From NCBI GenBank assembly GCA_017880985.1, contig JADGRK010000205.1, positions 1 to 5,037 of the forward strand: 5,037 nt of DNA, written 5' to 3'. The stretch's first letter is position 1. Each line of letters starts with the position of its first letter. A program made the translations under genes and the position numbers. Below the pieces are notes generated by a model. The model had not been told where the DNA came from, made no database searches, and saw only the letters and a program-made list of their open reading frames with translations. This document shows, piece by piece, positions 1 to 4,984 of this stretch. Source of the stretch: Rhodoferax sp. (GTDB taxonomy: Bacteria; Pseudomonadota; Gammaproteobacteria; Burkholderiales; Burkholderiaceae_C).

Positions 1-617
1 GCCGCCAGCAGGGCATGCGCCGTCACATCGGCCAGCAGCTCGGCTGAGGTGGGCGCGCCGATCTGGTCGTCAATCACGGTGAGTGCCTCTCGCTCAGCGG
101 CCAGGCGCAGCATGGTCTTGGCAAAGTTGCCGCCACGGGCGGCATAGACCCAACTGGTCCTGAAAATAAGATGCTTGGAACAAGTGGCGACCAACTTCTC
201 GCCTTCGAGTTTGGTTTGGCCATAGACACTCAAGGGGCCGGTGGCATCGCCCTCGCGCCAAGCTTGGTTGCCGCTGCCGTCAAACACGTAGTCGGTGGAG
301 TAATGCACCAGCCAGGCACCTAGTTTTTGTGCCTCAGTGGCGAGTACGCCGGGCGCCAGGGCGTTCAGGGTGCGCGCCAATTCAGGCTCGGCCTCGGCTT
401 TATCGACGGCCGTGTGCGCCGCGGCGTTGACGATGACATCCGGTTTGACTTGATGAATCGTTTCGGCCAGGCCGGGCAAATTGCTGAAGTCGCCACACAG
501 TTGATCCGGGTTTTGCGTGGCATCAAAGTCCAGCGCCACCAGCTCGCCCAACAGCGACAGACTGCGCTGCAGTTCCCAGCCGACCTGGCCGTCACGGCCA
601 AAAAGCAGAATTTTCAT
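1..617 (-). CDS. rfbD: dTDP-4-dehydrorhamnose reductase (RmlD/RfbD), 3' end cut by window edge
   Basis: The product is the last enzyme of dTDP-L-rhamnose synthesis: it reduces dTDP-4-dehydro-L-rhamnose with NAD(P)H in the cytoplasm, supplying rhamnose for O-antigen or other surface glycans. The frame starts at ATG 617-615 and stays open for 205 codons to the left edge; the family is about 290-300 residues, so roughly the last third is missing. Visible features are the Rossmann loop GRDGQVG (residues 7-13) followed by WEL, the VNAAAHTAVDKAE segment (63-75), STDYVFDG (107-114) with the catalytic Thr108, the YxxxK pair Tyr132/Lys136 in VYGQTK, and RTSWVYA (153-159). The start lies 12 nt after the rfbB stop, and an AGGGA ribosome-binding site overlaps that stop codon, so the two genes are co-transcribed and probably translationally coupled. 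rfbA and rfbC are expected further left. Identification is firm. Confidence 0.96.
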   Translation of the reverse strand, partial: MKILLFGRDGQVGWELQRSLSLLGELVALDFDATQNPDQLCGDFSNLPGLAETIHQVKPDVIVNAAAHTAVDKAEAEPELARTLNALAPGVLATEAQKLGAWLVHYSTDYVFDGSGNQAWREGDATGPLSVYGQTKLEGEKLVATCSKHLIFRTSWVYAARGGNFAKTMLRLAAEREALTVIDDQIGAPTSAELLADVTAHALLA

Positions 618-629
618 GAATTGCAGTCC

Positions 630-1691
630 CTAATGGCCATACTGTTTGGCCACCCAATCGCGATAGCCGCCGCTTTGCACATTGGCGACCCAATCGGGGT
701 GATCCAGGTACCACTGCACGGTTTTGCGGATGCCAGTCTCAAAGGTCTCAGCCGGTTTCCAGCCCAGTTGTTGCTCGATCTTGCGCGCATCGATGGCGTA
801 GCGCCGGTCATGGCCAGGGCGATCAGCGACATAGGTAATCTGCTCTTTATACGGTTTGCCGTCAGCGCGCGGTTTGAGCTCGTCGAGCAGGCGGCAGACG
901 ATGTGCACGATGTCGAGGTTGGGTTTTTCGTTCCAGCCGCCAATGTTGTAAACCTCGCCCACTAGGCCCGCTTCGAGCACGCGGCGGATCGCACTGCAAT
1001 GGTCTTTGACATACAGCCAGTCACGAATCTGCTGGCCGTCGCCATACACCGGCAGCGGCTTGCCGGCCTGGGCGTTGACGATCATCAGCGGGATCAGCTT
1101 TTCAGGAAAGTGAAACGGCCCGTAGTTGTTGGAGCAGTTGGTCGTCAGTACCGGCAGGCCGTAAGTGTGGTGGTAGGCGCGCACCAGGTGGTCGCTGGCC
1201 GCTTTGGAGGCTGAATACGGGCTGTTGGGCTCGTAGCGGTGGGTCTCGGTAAAGGCCGGCTCCGTTTTGGTCAGTGAACCATAGACCTCATCGGTGGAGA
1301 CGTGCAGCAGTCGGAAGGCGGCTTTGGCATCAGCGCCCAGCGCGCTCCAATAGGCGCGCACCGATTCGAGCAGATTGAAGGTGCCGACGATATTGGTCTG
1401 AATGAATTCGCCGGGGCCGTGGATGGAGCGGTCCACGTGGCTTTCGGCAGCAAGATTCACTACGGCGCGTGGTTGGTACTTTGCCAGCAGGCTTGCGACC
1501 AGCGTCGCATCGCCAATGTCGCCCTGTACAAACACGTGGCGCGCATCATCTGCCAGTGCCGCCAGGTTTTGCAGATTGCCCGCGTAGGTGAGCTTGTCGA
1601 GATTGATGACCAGCTCATCTGACTGGGCCAGCCAATCGAGTACGAAGTTGCTGCCAATAAAGCCGGCACCGCCGGTGACGAGAATACCCAT
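630..1691 (-). CDS. rfbB: dTDP-glucose 4,6-dehydratase (RmlB/RfbB)
   Basis: This NAD+-dependent short-chain dehydrogenase/reductase enzyme converts dTDP-D-glucose to dTDP-4-dehydro-6-deoxy-D-glucose, the second step of dTDP-L-rhamnose synthesis. The protein is 353 residues, the usual family length. The NAD-binding loop TGGAGFIGS is at residues 6-14, and NLDKLTYAGN (30-39) is the typical acidic end of the second strand. AAESHVDRSI (81-90) and STDEVYG (132-138) follow, the latter with catalytic Thr133, Asp134 and Glu135. YSASK gives Tyr159 and Lys163, and NNYGP (188-192), YGDGQQIRDWLYVKDH (216-231) and DRPGHDRRYAID (290-301) complete the substrate-binding set. The frame is open 12 codons further upstream, but ATG 1691-1689 is chosen because the family begins directly with MxILVTGGAG and CAGGGAC lies a suitable distance upstream. 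The stop is TAG. A GATAAT hexamer (1732-1727, minus) might be a -10 box, but I see no -35 partner, so the promoter is unresolved. Confidence 0.97.
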   Translation of the reverse strand: MGILVTGGAGFIGSNFVLDWLAQSDELVINLDKLTYAGNLQNLAALADDARHVFVQGDIGDATLVASLLAKYQPRAVVNLAAESHVDRSIHGPGEFIQTNIVGTFNLLESVRAYWSALGADAKAAFRLLHVSTDEVYGSLTKTEPAFTETHRYEPNSPYSASKAASDHLVRAYHHTYGLPVLTTNCSNNYGPFHFPEKLIPLMIVNAQAGKPLPVYGDGQQIRDWLYVKDHCSAIRRVLEAGLVGEVYNIGGWNEKPNLDIVHIVCRLLDELKPRADGKPYKEQITYVADRPGHDRRYAIDARKIEQQLGWKPAETFETGIRKTVQWYLDHPDWVANVQSGGYRDWVAKQYGH

Positions 1692-1745
1692 GGTTAACGA
1701 CGTCCCTGAAAGTAATGACTGGCGCAATTATCGCTACTCAATCTC

Positions 1746-1763
1746 GCGCCGAACTGACGGCGC
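1746..1763 (-). other. GC-rich hairpin between rlmJ and rfbB
   Basis: GCGCCG (1746-1751) and CGGCGC (1758-1763) form a perfect 6-bp stem with a 6-nt loop, 24 nt after the rlmJ stop codon. There is no U-run on the minus-strand side, so it is not a standard intrinsic terminator. It might slow transcription or protect the rlmJ 3' end. It lies in the 96-bp gap (1692-1787) before rfbB, and a stem this short can occur by chance. Confidence 0.25.
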
Positions 1764-1787
1764 CAGGCCACCTTGGTGAATTTGCCA

Positions 1788-2744
1788 TCAGCCGCCGGAT
1801 TCAAGCGTGAACGATGCGTGCTTGTCCTGGCCGAGCACCTCTGCCATTTGTGGCAACGCCAGCTGCAATGCCGCCTTCAGGGTATGTGGCGGGTTAATGA
1901 CAAACATGCCGCTGGCAGGCAGGCCGGGGCGGATCACTTCCCCGGCTTCGTCGGAAGTCAACTTGCTGGATTTGACGGTCAGGGTCGCGTTCAGCCAGGG
2001 TTTGCCAGCTTTGGTAGCCAGGGTCTTGAGCTTGCGCGGCAGGTCGTGCGCCTCGGGGCGCGGAATGATCGGGTACCACACGGCGTAGCTGCCGGTGGCA
2101 AAGCGGGTCAACGCATCAGCCATCATGGCGACAACGCGGGCATAGTCGGTTTTGATTTCGTAGCTTGGGTCGCACAGCACCAGGGCCCGGCGCGATGGGG
2201 GTGGCAAGAACTTCTTGAGGCCTTCAAAACCATCCTCGCGCAACACGGCGACCTGGCGCCCTGCCTCCAGTTGGGCAATGTTGGCGGACAGCGTTTTGGC
2301 ATCGGTGGGGTGGATCTCGAACAGTTTGAGTTTGTCGCGTTCACCCAGCAGGCGTTGGATGATGAATGGTGAGCCGGGATAGACCTTGTGGCTGCCCTTG
2401 TTGTTGAAGCTGGCGACCAGGTCGAGGTAGTCTTTAAGCGCCGGGGCCACGGTGTCTGCCGTGGTCTTGGGAATCGCTACTGATTTTGTAGCTGTCCGGG
2501 CTTGATTGACAGGAACTACAGGACTATTCAATGCCAAAACAAGACGCAAAAAGCCATTTCCAGCCTCGCCGCTGGTGGCGGCATAGTCACCATCGAGCCG
2601 ATACAAACCAGCGCCGGCATGGGTATCAAAAACTGTCAACGCCGTGTCTTTCTGCAGCAAATGCCGCAGGATGGCCAGCAGCACGGTATGTTTGAGGACA
2701 TCGGCGTGGTTGCCGGCATGGAAGGCGTGGCGATAACTGAACAT
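1788..2744 (-). CDS. rlmJ: 23S rRNA (adenine(2030)-N6)-methyltransferase RlmJ with an in-frame repeat insertion
   Basis: RlmJ uses S-adenosylmethionine to make m6A2030 in 23S rRNA. The 318-residue protein starts MFSYRHAFHAGNHADVLKH, the hallmark N-terminus, with Tyr4, His6 and Lys18 at the positions important in E. coli RlmJ. DTHAGAG (40-46) is the AdoMet-binding loop; YPGSP (122-126), FEIHPTD (142-148), RFATGSYAVWYPI (214-226) and SGMFVINPP (278-286) are also conserved. The start ATG 2744-2742 is set by this N-terminus; the frame is open to 2900, but those 52 codons look non-coding. No good Shine-Dalgarno is visible. Two oddities: E. coli RlmJ is about 280 residues, and the roughly 28 extra residues before the catalytic motif are mostly encoded by a palindromic repeat (residues about 73-92); and the catalytic DPPY reads Asp192-Pro-Ser-Tyr195. 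The flanking protein is intact, so the enzyme is probably functional. The stop is TGA. Confidence 0.95.
   Translation of the reverse strand: MFSYRHAFHAGNHADVLKHTVLLAILRHLLQKDTALTVFDTHAGAGLYRLDGDYAATSGEAGNGFLRLVLALNSPVVPVNQARTATKSVAIPKTTADTVAPALKDYLDLVASFNNKGSHKVYPGSPFIIQRLLGERDKLKLFEIHPTDAKTLSANIAQLEAGRQVAVLREDGFEGLKKFLPPPSRRALVLCDPSYEIKTDYARVVAMMADALTRFATGSYAVWYPIIPRPEAHDLPRKLKTLATKAGKPWLNATLTVKSSKLTSDEAGEVIRPGLPASGMFVINPPHTLKAALQLALPQMAEVLGQDKHASFTLESGG
2469..2530 (-). repeat. Comamonadaceae-type dispersed palindromic repeat inserted in frame in rlmJ
   Basis: On the plus strand, GCTAC (2476-2480) and GTAGC (2488-2492) flank TGATTTT. A nested pair follows: GTAG (2488-2491) with CTAC (2516-2519), enclosing CTGTC (2492-2496) with GACAG (2508-2512). 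From memory, this resembles the short palindromic element scattered through Comamonadaceae genomes, usually between genes. Here it is read on the minus strand as codons for residues about 73-92 of RlmJ, without stops and without shifting the frame. It falls between SGEAGNGFLRL and APALKDYLDLV, where E. coli RlmJ has only a short linker. Exact borders are uncertain by about 10 bases, and no target-site duplication is evident. Confidence 0.6.
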
Positions 2745-2760
2745 GGGCGAATGGTAACCG

Positions 2761-2779
2761 GCACCGGGCGCCCTGGTGC
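2761..2779. promoter_or_regulatory. Near-perfect palindrome 16 bp upstream of rlmJ start
   Basis: GCACC (2761-2765) pairs with GGTGC (2775-2779), and GG (2767-2768) pairs with CC (2772-2773) around a CGC loop; the remaining pair (2766/2774) is a G-T wobble on the plus strand. In the rlmJ transcript it would lie directly before the start region, which lacks a clear Shine-Dalgarno. It could be an operator, an mRNA stem, or chance in GC-rich DNA. Confidence 0.2.
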
Positions 2780-2858
2780 AATTCGAATGGCTGCAACAGC
2801 GGTGGCTGGGCGGCTTTGCAGCGGAGCGGGCATTGATTTTGAAGGTACGGTCGCTAGC

Positions 2859-3083
2859 ATGCCTGCTTTTGATCACGTCACCCTGCTGGATGAGGCGCAC
2901 GCAATGGTCGCGCGAGACATCAGGGCGTTGGCATCAGGCGAACCTGTTCGACCCGGTGGAAAGTGCGACGTGGCGGCCGGGGTGCTCAGGCGTGCGGCAC
3001 TTCTGGCATTGAACCAGCGGGCGATTGGCTCAGCATCAGGAAAGCGGCTGCGAGCCGCTTTCTTACACAAAATCAGGCTGTAG
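2859..3083 (+). CDS. Possible small ORF, 74 codons, unrecognised
   Basis: ATG 2859-2861 opens 74 codons ending at TAG 3081-3083. The translation begins MPAFDHVTLLDEAHAMVARD and is Ala/Arg/Leu-rich without membrane segments or metal-binding motifs. I do not recognise a family. In favour: it lies in an otherwise unexplained 498-bp gap, and its composition is soluble and alpha-helix-like. Against: the nearest Shine-Dalgarno-like string (GAAGG 2841-2845) is 13 nt from the ATG, which is too far; the same frame runs open back to 2502 antisense to rlmJ, so openness is weak evidence in GC-rich DNA; and a terminator-like hairpin lies inside its last codons. It may be spurious or the remnant of a lost gene. 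Confidence 0.2.
   Translation: MPAFDHVTLLDEAHAMVARDIRALASGEPVRPGGKCDVAAGVLRRAALLALNQRAIGSASGKRLRAAFLHKIRL
3041..3061 (+). terminator. Perfect 9-bp hairpin, possible intrinsic terminator
   Basis: AAAGCGGCT (3041-3049) and AGCCGCTTT (3053-3061) are perfect inverted repeats around a GCG loop. On the plus strand the 3' arm runs into CTT, giving a weak U-tract (TTTCTT); on the minus strand the tract is poorer. As a plus-strand terminator it would need a rightward transcript from about 2750-3040, for which the only candidate is the uncertain ORF at 2859 or an unannotated small RNA. It lies 182 bp upstream of cysQ. Confidence 0.35.
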
Positions 3084-3230
3084 CTACCGTGGAATAGGCT
3101 CAGCATGCTACGTTGTATATAGCAAATTGTGGCCTCCGATAGTGGACTGATGGGCCTGAAGCGGTTGGTTCATGGGCGTGCAATCGATGCTGCCCGCTGG
3201 TGTAGAGTTGAAGTGATGAACCCAATCTCC

Positions 3231-3236
3231 AGAGGG
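3231..3236 (+). promoter_or_regulatory. Ribosome-binding site that decides the cysQ start
   Basis: AGAGGG is followed 6 nt later by ATG 3243. Upstream in-frame alternatives, GTG 3129 and ATG 3216, lack an equally good site: before 3216 there is only GAAG close to the start. Confidence 0.7.
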
Positions 3237-3242
3237 ACCGCC

Positions 3243-4067
3243 ATGCAACCAATTACTGTGAACGCCGCTTTGGCGGCCCAAGTGCTCGACATCGCCCGCG
3301 AGGCAGGCGTGGCCATCATGAGCGTTTACCAGGAGTTGTGCCGCTGCGCCGCGGGTGCCAAGCCGGTTTTGGTGACCTACAAGGCCGATGACAGCCCGCT
3401 CACCCGCGCAGACCTGCTGGCGCACCAGGTTATTGCAAAAAGACTGGCAGCCCTCACGCCAGAGATTGCGGTGGTTTCTGAAGAGGATGAGCCGTCTCTC
3501 AAACACCGCCAACCCAAAGGCGATTTCTGGTTGGTCGATCCGCTGGATGGCACCAAGGAATTCCTGGCGCAAAACGGGGAGTTCACTGTGAACATTGCCT
3601 TGATCCGGGATGGCCAAGCCGTCCTGGGCGTGGTGCTGGCGCCGGCACTCGGACAAGCCTATTGGGGTGCGGAAGGGCTGGGGGCCTGGCGCGACAAGGC
3701 TGGACGAGTGAAGCCAATTCAGGTGGTCAAACCGCTTGCACCCAACCAACCAGTGCGCGCAGTCGCCAGCAAAAGCCACATGAACGCCGAGACCGTTGCG
3801 TTCCTGGACCGGCTGGGTCCGTACCTGCTTGTCCAGGCCGGCAGTTCGCTGAAGTTTTCCCGCGTGGCAGAAGGCGCGGCGGAGGTGTACCCCCGTCTTG
3901 GACCGACCTGTGAATGGGACACCGCAGCGGCCCAAGCCATTGTTGAAGCCGCTGGTGGCCATGTGTCCAAGCTCGATGGCGACCCTTTGCGCTACGGCAA
4001 GCCGGATGTGCTCAACCCACATTTTGTCGCGTCAAGCGTGCCACTGCGCGATTTGCTCAGACCCTGA
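3243..4067 (+). CDS. cysQ: 3'(2'),5'-bisphosphate nucleotidase CysQ (PAP phosphatase)
   Basis: CysQ is a Mg2+-dependent phosphatase of the inositol monophosphatase superfamily. It removes the 3'-phosphate of PAP (adenosine 3',5'-bisphosphate), recycling the inhibitory by-product of PAPS-dependent sulfur metabolism to AMP. The 274-residue protein has KADDSPLTRAD (47-57), the metal-binding pair Glu80-Glu81 in VSEEDEP, DPLDGTKEF (99-107) which carries metal-binding Asp99 and Asp102 and Thr104, NGEFTVNIALI (111-121), GSSLKF (200-205) and WDTAAAQAIVEAAGG (225-239), the second family signature with Asp226. This pattern matches CysQ rather than SuhB. ATG 3243 is preferred over upstream starts because of its ribosome-binding site and because the family begins near the LDIAREAG helix. 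It is slightly longer than E. coli CysQ (246 residues), partly through an N-terminal extension and a short Cys/Ala-rich insert at 32-39. No cysteine-biosynthesis genes adjoin it. The stop is TGA. Confidence 0.95.
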   Translation: MQPITVNAALAAQVLDIAREAGVAIMSVYQELCRCAAGAKPVLVTYKADDSPLTRADLLAHQVIAKRLAALTPEIAVVSEEDEPSLKHRQPKGDFWLVDPLDGTKEFLAQNGEFTVNIALIRDGQAVLGVVLAPALGQAYWGAEGLGAWRDKAGRVKPIQVVKPLAPNQPVRAVASKSHMNAETVAFLDRLGPYLLVQAGSSLKFSRVAEGAAEVYPRLGPTCEWDTAAAQAIVEAAGGHVSKLDGDPLRYGKPDVLNPHFVASSVPLRDLLRP

Positions 4068-4236
4068 TGTGAGGGCCAATCTTGAGTAGTATTTTCAAGC
4101 GGCACTCATGAAGCCTTCAGAAAGCGCTATTCAAAATGACCAGCTTTGCGCCTCGCGGCTATGGCGTCAAGCGGGTTTATCGCCGAATGAATTCATTGAG
4201 GCGCTGTGAAATATTGCCCGACCTGTCGCACCAACC

Positions 4237-4309
4237 CGGTCGACGGCGAGCCCTCGTTCGAGCCTCGCAGAGGCCGAACGACATGGGCCGGAGTCCGTAA
4301 GCCAGACCG
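4237..4309 (+). other. Long nested inverted repeat, candidate structured RNA
   Basis: Five helices nest on a single axis. CGGTC (4237-4241) pairs with GACCG (4305-4309), ACGG (4243-4246) with CCGT (4295-4298), GCCC (4250-4253) with GGGC (4285-4288), TCGTTCG (4254-4260) with CGAACGA (4275-4281), and GCCTC (4262-4266) with GAGGC (4270-4274), closing on a GCA loop. That is 25 Watson-Crick pairs in 73 nt, with a one-base bulge (A4261), a CAT bulge (4282-4284) and two asymmetric internal loops (CGA/CGGAGT and G/AAGCCA). The strand is assumed from the neighbours. No U-run follows, so it is not a simple terminator. It does not match a known riboswitch consensus that I can recall; the GTAAGCCAG string resembles the 3' part of cobalamin riboswitches, but the rest of that consensus is missing. 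Confidence 0.4.
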
Positions 4310-4320
4310 CCCGCCATGCG

Positions 4321-4342
4321 CGAGGTCTTTGCAATGACCTCG
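4321..4342 (+). other. 7-bp hairpin downstream of the nested inverted repeat
   Basis: CGAGGTC (4321-4327) and GACCTCG (4336-4342) are perfect complements around an 8-nt loop TTTGCAAT. It starts 11 nt after the larger element and may be part of the same RNA. It lacks a U-run and lies about 75 bp upstream of the rplM -10 box. Confidence 0.35.
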
Positions 4343-4415
4343 AAGATCCAGCGGTTAAGAATTCACCTGTAAGAGGAACTGCAAGCCGAGAATCGGAAGA
4401 TTTCGCCGAATCTCT

Positions 4416-4421
4416 TATAAT
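4416..4421 (+). promoter_or_regulatory. -10 box of the rplM-rpsI promoter
   Basis: A perfect TATAAT lies in an A+T-rich patch (TATAATAATAT, 4416-4426) inside otherwise GC-rich DNA, 125 bp upstream of rplM. Transcription would begin near 4428, giving a leader of about 118 nt. I see no good -35 hexamer 16-18 bp upstream; the sequence there is TCGGAA. A weak AGATT/AATCT inverted repeat occupies the spacer. The promoter role is inferred from position and the hexamer. Confidence 0.6.
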
Positions 4422-4502
4422 AATATGCTTCGCAGCGCTTTTGTGGCTCCGCGGCGAGGCCAGATCACCACCTAAGAGATTCCCATCAGAGGAACGCCGA
4501 CC

Positions 4503-4574
4503 GTGGAAAAGAGCCCGACAAACCCTCCTTTTAAAGAGAAATCTCATGTCAACTTTCAGCGCAAAACCCGCTGA
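4503..4574 (+). CDS. Possible 23-codon upstream ORF overlapping the rplM start
   Basis: GTG 4503-4505 is preceded by AGAGGAA (4488-4494), a better Shine-Dalgarno than the one before rplM. The frame runs 23 codons (VEKSPTNPPFKEKSHVNFQR and three more residues) to TGA 4572-4574, crossing the rplM ATG at 4546 in another frame. If translated, its ribosomes would pass over the rplM start region and stop 26 nt inside the gene, a layout that can couple or repress initiation. The evidence is only positional: the peptide has no recognisable motif, GTG is a weaker start, and short frames like this are common. Confidence 0.2.
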   Translation: MEKSPTNPPFKEKSHVNFQRKTR

Positions 4575-4974
4575 GGTCGTGCACGAGTGGTTTGTGATTG
4601 ACGCGACCGACAAGGTCCTCGGACGAGTAGCCAGCGAAGTTGCTCTCCGTTTACGCGGCAAACACAAGGCCATTTACACGCCTCACGTCGATACCGGTGA
4701 CTTCATGGTCATCATCAATGCAGCCCAGTTGCGCGTCACCGGCGCCAAATCGACTGACAAAATATACTACAGCCACTCGGGTTATCCGGGTGGCATCTCC
4801 AGCGTCAACTTTCGTGACATGCAAGCCAAGTTCCCGGGCCGCGCCCTGGAAAAAGCCGTCAAGGGCATGCTGCCCAAGGGGCCGCTGGGCTACGCCATGA
4901 TCAAGAAGCTCAAGGTCTATGCCGGTGCCGAGCACCCGCATACGGCCCAGCAACCCAAAGTGTTGGAAATTTAA
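4546..4974 (+). CDS. rplM: 50S ribosomal protein L13
   Basis: L13 is an early-assembling 50S protein that binds 23S rRNA. The product is 142 residues, the same length as E. coli L13. Visible family features are WFVIDATDKVLGRVAS (15-30), LRGKHKAIYTPHVDTGDFMVIINA (36-59), the KIYYSHSGYPGG segment (72-83), and the C-terminal signature from RALEKAVKGMLPKGPLGYAM through VYAGAEHPH. ATG 4546 is fixed by the conserved N-terminus; the frame is open upstream to 4441, but those codons are leader. The site before the ATG is modest (AAAGAGA, 4533-4539), and an anti-Shine-Dalgarno-like CCTCCTTTT (4524-4532) lies just before it. rpsI follows after 10 nt, forming the conserved rplM-rpsI operon. In gammaproteobacteria this operon is autoregulated through the rplM leader; whether the leader here does the same cannot be read from the sequence. 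Confidence 0.98.
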   Translation: MSTFSAKPAEVVHEWFVIDATDKVLGRVASEVALRLRGKHKAIYTPHVDTGDFMVIINAAQLRVTGAKSTDKIYYSHSGYPGGISSVNFRDMQAKFPGRALEKAVKGMLPKGPLGYAMIKKLKVYAGAEHPHTAQQPKVLEI

Positions 4975-4984
4975 GGAGCCACTG

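Larger units (their letters stand above)
2745..3242. other. Divergent region between rlmJ and cysQ without a recognised gene
   Basis: This 498-bp stretch must hold the start signals for rlmJ (leftward) and cysQ (rightward). It contains a near-palindrome just upstream of rlmJ (2761-2779), an unrecognised ORF (2859-3083) and a perfect hairpin (3041-3061). A TATATA hexamer (3116-3121) is the only -10-like site I see for cysQ; no convincing -35 accompanies it. If it is used, the cysQ leader would be roughly 115 nt. I see no tRNA and no recognisable transposon remnant here. Confidence 0.5.
4068..4545 (+). other. Long gap between cysQ and rplM: structured element, promoter and leader
   Basis: I recognise no protein gene in these 478 bp. 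In order they hold a 34-codon reading frame starting at ATG 4108 and ending at TGA 4207-4209 (no convincing ribosome-binding site), a 7-bp distant inverted repeat GCGCCTC/GAGGCGC (4148-4154 and 4198-4204) enclosing a 12-bp palindrome (4186-4197, with GAATTC at its centre), the large nested inverted repeat 4237-4309, the hairpin 4321-4342, the rplM -10 box and about 118 nt of leader. No intrinsic terminator with a U-run follows cysQ, so read-through into rplM remains possible. Confidence 0.5.

Noticed and set aside
327..965. Plus-strand 212-codon frame antisense to rfbD and rfbB.
   Set aside because: It lies opposite two firmly identified genes and its product has no recognisable family features; long antisense frames are usual in GC-rich DNA.
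3067..3111. A second, degraded copy of the rlmJ repeat: ACAAAATCAG is shared with the minus strand at 2489-2480, with GTAGC/GCTAC arms nearby.
   Set aside because: A single shared 10-mer is expected by chance in a window of this size when both strands are compared, and the rest does not align well.
3108..4022. Minus-strand 304-codon frame antisense to cysQ.
   Set aside because: It mirrors the cysQ codon pattern; cysQ on the plus strand has full catalytic motifs, while this product shows none.
4081..4137. Another possible repeat copy or terminator after cysQ (CTTGA/TCAAG arms, and CTATTCAA shared with the rlmJ repeat).
   Set aside because: The stem is only 5 bp with a 9-nt loop, there is no following U-run, and the shared string is too short to support relationship.
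4186..4197. Perfect 12-bp palindrome AATGAATTCATT as an operator.
   Set aside because: About one perfect 12-bp palindrome is expected by chance in 5 kb, and it is far from any promoter I can support.
4108..4209. A 33-residue frame starting MKPSESAIQNDQLCASRLWR.
   Set aside because: No convincing ribosome-binding site, no recognised motif, and a length common by chance.
4237..4309. Integron attC site, because it is an imperfect palindrome with unpaired bases.
   Set aside because: The GTTRRRY/RYYYAAC core sites are absent and there is no integrase or cassette context.
4289..4320. Resemblance to the 3' part of a cobalamin riboswitch (CCGTAAGCCAG followed by a C-rich GCC-ending stretch).
   Set aside because: Upstream I cannot find the other conserved parts, in particular the B12-box-like GGT..AA.TCC region and the C.GCCCCCGC core, and no B12-related gene follows. 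The match is partial and short.
4206..4334. A GTG-started 42-residue frame with a CPTC motif near its start.
   Set aside because: It overlaps the nested inverted repeat, which better explains the sequence; there is only one CxxC and no credible ribosome-binding site.
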